From NCBI GenBank assembly GCA_038225475.1, contig JBBRRA010000012.1, positions 1 through 61,404 on the forward strand: a stretch of DNA of 61,404 nucleotides. The letters run 5' to 3'. Shown here piece by piece: positions 7,223 to 14,576 of this stretch. Source of the stretch: Polymorphobacter_B sp038225475. GTDB lineage: Bacteria; Pseudomonadota; Alphaproteobacteria; Sphingomonadales; Sphingomonadaceae. Position 1 is the first letter of the stretch. Each line of letters opens with the position of its first letter. The notes below the pieces were generated by a model. It saw only the letters and a program-made list of their open reading frames with translations, was not told where the DNA came from and did not search any database. Position numbers and translations under genes: made by a program.

Positions 7223-9312
7223 GCGCGCTTGCGTTCCTGTATGGCGTCGCGCAGCGGCAGCAGCGCGGTAAAGGTGGTGCCTTCGCCTTCGCGGCTGACA
7301 ACGTCAAGGCGGCCGCCGACGCCGCGTGCGATCTCGCGGGCCTCGTAGGCGCCAATGCCGAAGCCGCCCGCCTTGGTCGAGCGGAACGGCTTGAACAGTT
7401 CGCCGCGTACGAACGCCGGCGACATGCCCGCGCCGTGATCGGCGATTTCGATGCACGCCTGACTGCCGGTCGCGTTCAGCCGGACCGCGATCGGCGCATC
7501 GGCGGCGCTGGCGTCGATGGCATTCTGCAGCAGATGCGCGAACAGCTGCTCGAGCCGCGCCGGGTCACCGGTCACGAGCGCCGCCGCCGGCGATGCCGTC
7601 AGTGTCAGCGCCGGATGCTGCCGCCGCTTGGCATGCACCACCTCGCCGATCAACGTATGCAGGTCGACCGCAGCGCTGACTTCGGCGCGCCCGATATTAT
7701 GCTGCGCCAGCCGCGCCAGCAGGTCGTTCATCTTGCCCACCGAGCTTTGCAGGGTGCCGACCATATCGGCGCGGAACGCCGGGTTGTCGGCATGGCGCTC
7801 GGCGTTGCGCGCCACGAGGCTGAGCTGGCTCACCAGATTTTTGATGTCGTGCATGATGAACGCAAAGCGCCGGTTGAACTCGTCGAACTTGCCCGCCTCG
7901 TCGAGCGCGGCCTGCGTCGAAGCTTCGGCGATATAGCTCGCCGCCTGCCGCCCGAGCGTGCGCAGCAGGTCGAAATCTTCCCAGTTCAGGCTGCGCTGCG
8001 CCACCGTCCGGTCGAGTACGATGATGCCCGCAAGGTGATCGAGGTGCATCAGCGGGACGATCAGCCAGACGCGGCGATCGGCCGCCGCCCATGCCGGCGC
8101 GGCGAGCCCGTCATAATCGCCGGTGCCCGCGCGAAGTTCGTCGAGGTTGATGATGCGCTGGCGCTGCGCCAGAAACTGCAGCAGCGTATCGCCCGCAGCA
8201 ATCGGCGCCCCGGTGAATTCGCGGTAGTTCCAGCGCGTTGCCACCTCGAAACCGCCGTCGTCGGCGGGCGAATAGAGCGCGCCGCCGGGCGAATCGACGA
8301 CGACGCACACCGCCTCGATGACCCGCTCGGCAAGCGCACCTGCGCCGCTGTCGGCATGGCTGACGGTGTTGATGAAGCGCAGCCACTCCTGCCGGTAATC
8401 ATATTTATAGGTGTAGAAATTCTTGGCGATCTGCACACGCAGCGCGGCGCGGAAGCGCGGGCTGACGACCACCACGGCACCAAGGATGATCGTCGCGAAC
8501 AGGAAGCTGATCTGCAACAGCATGCCCCAGTCGCCGCCGACCAGCCGCAGCCCATAGGCGGCGACCGCCATCACGATCAGATAGCCGCCGATGATCGACA
8601 TCGACAGCGTGTGGAATGCCACCTGGCGGGATACCTGGACGCGCGCGACCCACGCCTGCCGCGTCGACAGCAGCAGCAGCGGCACGACCAGCACATCGAC
8701 CGCACCGCGGATGTTGAACAGATCGACCGACATGTCGCCGAGCAGGAATTGCAGCGTGTACAGGTTGAGGTCGTAGATGAAAAAGCCCGCCAGCCCGACC
8801 GACAACAGCCGGATGCCGGCGCGGCTGACCGGGGCGGCGTTGCTGTACAGATTGTGCAGCAGTACTAGTCCGCTGATCGCGACGATCAACCGGCTGACGA
8901 TGAACAGCAGGCTGACCAGCGCCGAATGCGGCGGCAGCGACACGGCGGCCAGCCCGTCGGTAAAGCCGACGCTGAGCTGGAATGCCGTCACCACCCCAAT
9001 CGCCGCTGCCATCGTGATCGACGAGGTGAACCGCTGGTTGAGCCGCCACGTCACCCGAAGCAAGGCGACCAGAAACGCGATCCACGCCGCGCCGCGCAGT
9101 GTTTCAGCCGCCGACAGCCAGTTCGCATAGGGTGCGCCGAAGCGCGCCGCGAAGACGAACACCGCCGCCCAGCCCGCAGTCGCCATCGCAGCAGCAGCCA
9201 GCCACAGGCTCGACCCATCCTGCTGCTTGCGCAGCAGCACACTAACCGCAAGCGCCACGAAGCCGATCGCCGCGATCAGATGACTGATAAGGCCGACTTC
9301 GGTCAGCAGCAT
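7219..9312 (-). CDS. prsK: PEP-CTERM system histidine kinase
   Basis: 697 residues. The N-terminal third contains about eight membrane helices, then a GAF-like sensory region (about 310-450), a phosphorylation site in IMHDIKNLVSQ and a C-terminal HATPase domain with NAIDAS, DHGAGM and GGFGIGAYEAR motifs. The HDIKN form of the H-box and the long membrane sensor are typical of PrsK. It should phosphorylate PrsR, encoded directly downstream with a 4-base overlap. No sigma-54 site was found upstream of it. The inducing signal is unknown. Confidence 0.92.
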   Translation of the reverse strand: MLLTEVGLISHLIAAIGFVALAVSVLLRKQQDGSSLWLAAAAMATAGWAAVFVFAARFGAPYANWLSAAETLRGAAWIAFLVALLRVTWRLNQRFTSSITMAAAIGVVTAFQLSVGFTDGLAAVSLPPHSALVSLLFIVSRLIVAISGLVLLHNLYSNAAPVSRAGIRLLSVGLAGFFIYDLNLYTLQFLLGDMSVDLFNIRGAVDVLVVPLLLLSTRQAWVARVQVSRQVAFHTLSMSIIGGYLIVMAVAAYGLRLVGGDWGMLLQISFLFATIILGAVVVVSPRFRAALRVQIAKNFYTYKYDYRQEWLRFINTVSHADSGAGALAERVIEAVCVVVDSPGGALYSPADDGGFEVATRWNYREFTGAPIAAGDTLLQFLAQRQRIINLDELRAGTGDYDGLAAPAWAAADRRVWLIVPLMHLDHLAGIIVLDRTVAQRSLNWEDFDLLRTLGRQAASYIAEASTQAALDEAGKFDEFNRRFAFIMHDIKNLVSQLSLVARNAERHADNPAFRADMVGTLQSSVGKMNDLLARLAQHNIGRAEVSAAVDLHTLIGEVVHAKRRQHPALTLTASPAAALVTGDPARLEQLFAHLLQNAIDASAADAPIAVRLNATGSQACIEIADHGAGMSPAFVRGELFKPFRSTKAGGFGIGAYEAREIARGVGGRLDVVSREGEGTTFTALLPLRDAIQERKRA

Positions 9313-9453
9313 GCGCGCTCCCCAGCTCTGCTTTGCATCGTCTGCATCGCGTCCAGCCTTACGCCCCGTGCACCCCGCCGTACACCCGGCATGGACGCCA
9401 CCCCGCCGATACCATTAAGATCATGGGGTGCATATCATGACAAGGACACTACG

Positions 9454-9873
9454 ATGATCGGGCGGCTCAACCATGTCGGCATTGCAACGCCGTCGATCGA
9501 TACGACCGCCGCAATGTACCGCGACCTGTTCGGCGCGACCGCGATCGGCGCAAAGTTCGCCCTGCCCGATCAGGGTGTCTGGGTGTGTTTCATAGACCTT
9601 CCGAACAGTCAGCTCGAACTGATCGAACCGCTGGGCGAGGCGTCGCCGGTGTGGGGGTATCTGAAGAAGAACCCGGCGGGCGGGCAGCACCACATTTGTT
9701 TCGAAGTGCCCGACATCGTCGCGGCGCGCGACGACATGGTTGCCAAAGGTGCAACGGTGCTGGGGACGGGCGAACCACGGATGGGCGCGCACGGCGTGCC
9801 GGTAATTTTTGTGCACCCGCGCGATGCAGGCGGCGTTCTGGTCGAACTGATGGCGACCCCGGCACCGCACTGA
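9454..9873 (+). CDS. mce: Methylmalonyl-CoA epimerase
   Basis: 139 residues from ATG 9454. It belongs to the vicinal-oxygen-chelate fold, with metal ligands visible in RLNHVGIATPS, GGQHHICFEV and the C-terminal GVLVELM. The enzyme interconverts (2R)- and (2S)-methylmalonyl-CoA in propionyl-CoA catabolism, feeding succinyl-CoA to the TCA cycle. The mutase and propionyl-CoA carboxylase genes are not in the window. It is divergent from prsK and convergent with the CsbD gene, with a shared hairpin between. Confidence 0.9.
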   Translation: MIGRLNHVGIATPSIDTTAAMYRDLFGATAIGAKFALPDQGVWVCFIDLPNSQLELIEPLGEASPVWGYLKKNPAGGQHHICFEVPDIVAARDDMVAKGATVLGTGEPRMGAHGVPVIFVHPRDAGGVLVELMATPAPH

Positions 9874-9875
9874 AT

Positions 9876-9904
9876 GCCCTCCCCCGCAGGCTGCGGGAGA
9901 GGGC
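9876..9904. terminator. Bidirectional terminator hairpin
   Basis: GCCCTCCCCCGCAG and CTGCGGGAGAGGGC form a 14-base stem with one mismatch. It starts 3 bases after the mce stop and ends 10 bases before the stop of the convergent CsbD gene, so it can serve both. No long T-tract follows. Confidence 0.6.
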
Positions 9905-9914
9905 GGATAGTCAG

Positions 9915-10265
9915 TTAGTTACGACGACCGCTGACGAGCCAGCCGACGAGAAAGCCGAGCGCAATGCCGCCGGCGAGAACCGCAACCGGCTGCTCCTGCA
10001 CGACTTCCTTGACGCGCTCGCTGCCCTGTTCGGCATAGCGGCGACCGGTGTCGCGCGCACGCTGGACATATTCAGGGGCATCGTCGGCCCAATCCTTGAC
10101 GGCGTCGCGCGCCTTGCCGTACGCGTCCTGAACCTTGCCCTTGACCTCGTCGAGGCGGCCGGACGCTTCAGTCTTGGCATCGCCGAAAGTCTCGCCCAGC
10201 TTGGCCTTGGCCTTGCCGCCATATTCTTCGAGAGTGCCTTCGACCGTATCGCTATTGATCGCCAT
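9915..10265 (-). CDS. CsbD family stress protein with C-terminal membrane helix
   Basis: 116 residues. The first 55 follow the CsbD pattern of short glycine/lysine-rich repeats (EGTLEEYGGKAKAKLGE, RLDEVKGKVQDAYGKARDAV). The C-terminus adds a glycine-rich membrane helix (AVLAGGIALGFLVGWLV), as in many ElaB/DUF883-like proteins. CsbD proteins are abundant under general stress, with no known catalytic role. A possible EcfG-type promoter lies about 70 bases upstream, which would fit general stress control. Confidence 0.8.
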   Translation of the reverse strand: MAINSDTVEGTLEEYGGKAKAKLGETFGDAKTEASGRLDEVKGKVQDAYGKARDAVKDWADDAPEYVQRARDTGRRYAEQGSERVKEVVQEQPVAVLAGGIALGFLVGWLVSGRRN

Positions 10266-10335
10266 GATTTTTCCTTCCGGTTACGAAACGTCATTGCTGG
10301 CGGAGATGCATATGCTACCGACCACGCCCCGGCTC

Positions 10336-10360
10336 AACGGTCGTCGGCAAAAATAGTTCA
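10336..10360 (-). promoter_or_regulatory. Candidate EcfG-type promoter of the CsbD gene
   Basis: Read on the minus strand, TGAAC-N16-CGTT differs at one base from the alphaproteobacterial general-stress consensus GGAAC-N16/17-CGTT. It lies about 70 bases before the CsbD start. CsbD genes are common members of that regulon, but a single short match is weak evidence. Confidence 0.35.
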
Positions 10361-10384
10361 CCGGAAGCGCAACGGGAGATTATC

Positions 10385-11308
10385 GTGCCGTCCGAGCCTG
10401 TGAACGACCTGAACCATCCACGCCCGCCAGGCGCGCTCGGCTCGATGCTCCGGCGCGGCGGCATCAACGTCCGCACCATCGGTGCCGAACGCGCGCCGGT
10501 CCGCGATGCCTATTATAATCTGCTGCACGAAAGCTGGGGGACGCTGCTGCTGCAGTTTCTGGCCGCGTTCCTTGGGTTCAACCTGTTATTCGCAACATTA
10601 TACTGGCTCGATCCGAACGGCATGGCGGTGCAGGGCGACGGGGCCGATGTTTCGCGGTTCTGGCGCGATTTCTTCTTCAGCGTTCACACGCTTGCCACGA
10701 TCGGCTATGGCAATGTCTATCCGGTGACGATGTATGCCAATGTCGTCGTCGTCATCGAGGCGATGGTCGGCGTGCTGGGCTTTGCGCTGACCACGGGACT
10801 GGCGTTTGCGCGATTTGCCCGACCGACGGCGCGCGTGCTGTTCAGCAAGGTCGCGATCGTGCGGCAGTTCGAAGGCGTGCCGACGCTGATGATTCGGTCG
10901 GTCAATCAGCGCCACAACCTGATCCTCGAGGCATCGGCGCGGGTGTCGCTGCTGCGCGAGATGAGCGAACCCGACGGCACGTCGATGCGGCGCTTTTTCG
11001 ATCTCGAACTGGTCCGCAGCGCCAATCCGGTGTTCGCGCTCAGCTGGACCGTCATGCACAAAATCACGCCGTCGAGCCCGCTTTACGGGCTGAGCGCCGC
11101 CGAGATCGAAGGCCAGGGCGACGAGATCATCATCATCATCGCGGGCACCGACGAAGCCATGGCGCAGACGATCTATGCCCGGTCGGCGTATGAAGCCGCC
11201 GACATCCGCTGGAATATGCGCTTCGTCGACATCCTCGGCGTGGTCGGCGGCAGACGCACGCTCGACTATCGCAAGTTTCACGAGGTGGTACCGGTCGACG
11301 CTACCTAG
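10385..11308 (+). CDS. Inward-rectifier (KirBac-type) potassium channel
   Basis: 307 residues with a start near 10385. Two membrane helices flank a pore loop whose selectivity filter reads TIGYGNVYP. The C-terminal half is the cytoplasmic immunoglobulin-like Kir domain, with the conserved LMIRSVNQRHN and the closing WNMRFVDI segments. The length fits KirBac channels. Such channels pass potassium across the inner membrane and are gated by ligands or lipids. It is divergent from the CsbD gene and overlaps the stop of the convergent arfB by 4 bases. Confidence 0.9.
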   Translation: MPSEPVNDLNHPRPPGALGSMLRRGGINVRTIGAERAPVRDAYYNLLHESWGTLLLQFLAAFLGFNLLFATLYWLDPNGMAVQGDGADVSRFWRDFFFSVHTLATIGYGNVYPVTMYANVVVVIEAMVGVLGFALTTGLAFARFARPTARVLFSKVAIVRQFEGVPTLMIRSVNQRHNLILEASARVSLLREMSEPDGTSMRRFFDLELVRSANPVFALSWTVMHKITPSSPLYGLSAAEIEGQGDEIIIIIAGTDEAMAQTIYARSAYEAADIRWNMRFVDILGVVGGRRTLDYRKFHEVVPVDAT

Positions 11309-11730
11309 TCGTCGCCGCCGCGCACCCTGCCCCGCCCGGCCTTGACGCCCGACCGCACGCTCTTGCCCTCCAGCCGCCGCAGCTTGGCCCCCATGCTGGG
11401 CTTGGTCGCGCGCCGCCGCACCGGGCGCACCGCCGCCTTGGCGATCAGGTCGAGCAGCCGCGCACGCGCGTCGGCGCGGTTGCGTTCCTGCGTGCGGAAA
11501 CTTTGCGCGGTCAGGATCAGCACGCCGTCCTGCGTCAACCGGCTGCCCGCCAGCCGCATCAGCCGCACCGCCACGTCGTTCGGCAGCGACGGCGAGCGGC
11601 GCACGTCGAACCGGATCTGCACCGCGGTCGAGACCTTGTTGACGTTCTGCCCGCCCGGCCCGCTGGCACGGATAAAGCTTTCTTCGATCTCATTCTCGTC
11701 GATCGCCAGATCGGGGGTTACCTGAAGCAC
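11305..11730 (-). CDS. arfB: Peptidyl-tRNA hydrolase, ribosome rescue factor ArfB
   Basis: 141 residues. The GGQ motif occurs in RASGPGGQNVNKV, followed by the release-factor-like domain 3 fold and the basic C-terminal tail (VRPVRRRATKPSMGAKLRRLEGK) that occupies the mRNA channel of stalled ribosomes. ArfB hydrolyses the ester bond of peptidyl-tRNA on ribosomes that lack a stop codon. The length is normal. The gene overlaps the potassium channel gene tail to tail. Confidence 0.92.
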   Translation of the reverse strand: MLQVTPDLAIDENEIEESFIRASGPGGQNVNKVSTAVQIRFDVRRSPSLPNDVAVRLMRLAGSRLTQDGVLILTAQSFRTQERNRADARARLLDLIAKAAVRPVRRRATKPSMGAKLRRLEGKSVRSGVKAGRGRVRGGDD

Positions 11731-11769
11731 GGCCGCCGCCTAGACTTCGGCAAAAGGGGAACCGCCGCC

Positions 11770-12402
11770 ATGATCACCGTCCATCACCTCAACAACTCGC
11801 GCTCGCAGCGCATCCTGTGGCTGTGCGAGGAACTCGGCCTCGACTACACCATCAAGCACTATACGCGCGACACTGTTACCAATCTCGGCCCGCCCGAATT
11901 GAAACAGATCCACCCGCTCGGCAAGTCGCCGGTGATCGAGGACGGTGCGCTCACGCTCGGCGAGTCGGGCGCGATCGTCGACTATCTTATCCGCACTTAC
12001 GGCGCGGGGCGGATGATGCCGACCCCCGGCACCGCGACGCACGAAGCGTATCTTGAATGGCTGCACTTTGCCGAAGGCTCGGCGATGCTGCCGTTCCTGC
12101 TCAACCTGTACACGATGCGGCTTGGCGATGCCGCAGCGCCGTTGAAGCCGCGGATCGACGAGCAGATCGACAGCCATCTGAAGTTTTTCGACAGCGCGCT
12201 CGGCGATAACGACTGGCTGGTCGGCAACACGTTGACGGGTGCCGACGTGATGATGTCGTTCATTGCCGAAATCGCCGCAGCGCAGCAGCGCGGGGCCGAC
12301 TATCCGCGGCTGATCGCCTATGCGCGGCGCATCCAGACGCTGCCGGCGTGGCAGCGTGCGGCGGCGAAAACTGCGCCCTATGCGTTCACAGTGCCGGCCT
12401 GA
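11770..12402 (+). CDS. Glutathione S-transferase family protein
   Basis: 210 residues from ATG 11770. The thioredoxin-like N-terminal domain contains NNSRSQRILWLCEELG and the glutathione-binding region NPLGKSPVIEDG-like QIHPLGKSPVIED with the ESGAIVDYL motif. An all-helical C-terminal domain follows. Family members conjugate glutathione to electrophiles or reduce peroxides; the substrate is open. The 3' end overlaps the convergent EamA transporter gene by 17 bases. Confidence 0.9.
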   Translation: MITVHHLNNSRSQRILWLCEELGLDYTIKHYTRDTVTNLGPPELKQIHPLGKSPVIEDGALTLGESGAIVDYLIRTYGAGRMMPTPGTATHEAYLEWLHFAEGSAMLPFLLNLYTMRLGDAAAPLKPRIDEQIDSHLKFFDSALGDNDWLVGNTLTGADVMMSFIAEIAAAQQRGADYPRLIAYARRIQTLPAWQRAAAKTAPYAFTVPA

Positions 12403-13276
12403 ACCGCCGGGCAACGCGCGGCCACAGCAGGTTGAGCGCGAGGCCGCCGATGACGAGCGCGGCGGCCTCGAGCTTCCACAGCGGCAGCGGTTCGGCAAGG
12501 ATCCATGCCGCGGTGCCCATGCCGAACACCGGCACGAGCAGCGACAGCGGCGCGATCGTCGCGGCCGGATAGCGCGCCAGCAGCCAGCCCCATGCGGCAT
12601 AGCCGAACATGGTGTTGCCGACCGACTGCCACAGCACCGCGCCCCAGGTGCCGAGGCTGGCCCCCATCAGCGCCGCGCCGATCCGCGCGGGCCCTTCGAA
12701 CACCAGGCTGAGCGCCAGCAGCGGCGGCACCGCGAACAGGCTTGCCCAGACGACGTACGCCAGCATGTTGACGCCGGGCGACTGGCGCTGAACGATGTTG
12801 CCCGCCGCCCAGCTGAGCGCGGCGACGAGCACCAGCATCACGCCGGGCACCGTGGTCGTCGTGTCGGCGTGCGCCGCGATCACGCCGATGCCCGCGACAC
12901 CGAGCGCGAGCGCCGCCCATTGCACGGGCTGCACGCGTTCCGCCGTCAGCCAGACCGCGAGGCCGATCGTAAAGAACACCTGCGCCTGCACCACGAGGCT
13001 GGCGAGGCCGGGCGCGATCAGGCCGTTGATGGCGACATAGATCACCCCGAACTGGCCGACGCCGATCAGCACGCCATAAGCCGCGAGGTTGCGCCACGGC
13101 ACGGCGGGACGCGGCAGGAAAAACACCATTGGCGCGGCGGCGAACACGAAGCGCAGCGTGGCGAACAACAGCGGCGGCAAATGCCCGAGCGCCAGCTTGA
13201 TGACGACGAAGTTCGACCCCCACACCGCGACGACCGCGAGCGCGAGCAGCAATTGCGGCCAGCCGGGTGGCTTCAC
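12386..13276 (-). CDS. DMT superfamily (EamA) transporter
   Basis: 296 residues, GTG start overlapping the stop of the upstream MFS gene (GTGA). About ten membrane helices form two EamA repeats, each beginning with the typical pattern (LALAVVAVWGSNFVVIKLA and VLVAALSWAAGNIVQRQ). Members export amino acids, nucleosides or other metabolites. The overlap with the MFS gene suggests an export operon. Confidence 0.88.
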   Translation of the reverse strand: MKPPGWPQLLLALAVVAVWGSNFVVIKLALGHLPPLLFATLRFVFAAAPMVFFLPRPAVPWRNLAAYGVLIGVGQFGVIYVAINGLIAPGLASLVVQAQVFFTIGLAVWLTAERVQPVQWAALALGVAGIGVIAAHADTTTTVPGVMLVLVAALSWAAGNIVQRQSPGVNMLAYVVWASLFAVPPLLALSLVFEGPARIGAALMGASLGTWGAVLWQSVGNTMFGYAAWGWLLARYPAATIAPLSLLVPVFGMGTAAWILAEPLPLWKLEAAALVIGGLALNLLWPRVARRFRPAL

Positions 13277-14508
13277 GACCGGAACGCGCGCGGCGGCAAT
13301 GCCAGCCCGAACAGCAGCGCCGCCGACCCGGCCAGCGAGACTGCCATGACCGCCGCCATCGGCACCGCACTGCCGTCATGGAACAGCCCCGCCACGGCCG
13401 ACGCCAGCGCGCCGCAGCCGAATGCCGCCGCGCCGACCAACGCCGACGTTGCACCAGCGCGCAGCGGATCGACGCCGAGCGCCCCCGCGAGCGTGTTCGC
13501 CGCCATGAAGCCATAGCTGGTCAACGCCGCGAACAGCCCGACGAGAACGCTCCATTTACCGCCGATGCCGGTTACTGCGGCAGCCAGCACGAACGCTCCC
13601 GCGCCGACCCCGATCAGGCTCGCCACCGCAAGAATACGGTCCGAAGCAAAATGATCGAGCAGCACACGGTTGACCTGGCTCGATCCGATGACGCCGACGG
13701 CAATCGCGGCAAAGGTCAACGCGAACTGTTGCGGCGTGAAACCGAAAGTGCCGATCAACAAATCGGGCGCGCCGGAGACGTAGGTGAACAGCACCGCGCC
13801 GTTGAGCGCCCCGGCGAGCACATAGCCGAGCAACCGGCGGTGGCGCAGCAAGTCGATATACCCCGCCAGAATGCTGCTGCTGCGCGCGGTCGCCGCCGTC
13901 GCCGCCGACCGGCTTTCGGTCAGCCGCAGCACGACTGCGGTGCCGACGATCACGCCGAAGGCCGCGAGCACGCCGAAGATCGCGCGCCAGCCGACCACGG
14001 TTGCCAGCCACGCGCCCACCGTCGGCGCGAGCAGCGGCGCAACGCCGAGCACCAGCGTCAGCAGCGAAAAGATCCGCGCCGAATCCTGCGTCGCATAGCG
14101 GTCGCGGACCACTGCGCGCGCCACCACCTGCCCCGCGCAGCAGCCGAGCGCCTGCACGAAACGCCCGACGATCAACGCCCCGACCGACGGCGCAAACGCG
14201 CAGCCGAGCGATGCGATCACATAGATCACCGCGCCGACGATCAGTGCCGGGCGGCGGCCATATCGATCCGACAGCGGACCATAGATCAACTGGCCGACGC
14301 ACATGCCGATGAAGAACGCCGCCATCGACTGCTGCACGACCTGCGGGCTTGCCGCGAACGTCCGTCCGATCGCCGGCAGGCTGGGCAGGTACAGGTCGAT
14401 CGACACCGCGCCGAACGCCGTCAGCGCGCCGAGCAGCAGAATCGTTCCCAGCCCGGGCCGGGCCAGCGGACTGGCAGTTTGCGATCCATGCATGTCTGAG
14501 GCTACCAT
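13273..14508 (-). CDS. Bcr/CflA family MFS drug exporter
   Basis: 411 residues with 12 predicted membrane helices. The N-terminal pattern SIDLYLPSLPAIGRTF, the loop motif GQLIYGPLSDRYGRRPAL and the FVQALGCCAGQVVARAVVRDRY stretch are typical of the Bcr/CflA group, which exports bicyclomycin, sulfonamides or other small molecules by proton antiport. It is the first gene of a two-gene minus-strand unit with the EamA transporter, divergent from the FadJ-type gene. Confidence 0.9.
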   Translation of the reverse strand: MVASDMHGSQTASPLARPGLGTILLLGALTAFGAVSIDLYLPSLPAIGRTFAASPQVVQQSMAAFFIGMCVGQLIYGPLSDRYGRRPALIVGAVIYVIASLGCAFAPSVGALIVGRFVQALGCCAGQVVARAVVRDRYATQDSARIFSLLTLVLGVAPLLAPTVGAWLATVVGWRAIFGVLAAFGVIVGTAVVLRLTESRSAATAATARSSSILAGYIDLLRHRRLLGYVLAGALNGAVLFTYVSGAPDLLIGTFGFTPQQFALTFAAIAVGVIGSSQVNRVLLDHFASDRILAVASLIGVGAGAFVLAAAVTGIGGKWSVLVGLFAALTSYGFMAANTLAGALGVDPLRAGATSALVGAAAFGCGALASAVAGLFHDGSAVPMAAVMAVSLAGSAALLFGLALPPRAFRS

Positions 14509-14576
14509 TGTTATCGTCAGCAGCGGTTATCGGGTATCGCTGCACTGCAACAAGCAAAAACTGGGGAGTGGGTTCC

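Noticed and set aside
9313..9453. Search for a sigma-54 site upstream of prsK
   Set aside because: GG and GC pairs are present on the minus strand but not with the required 10-base spacing.
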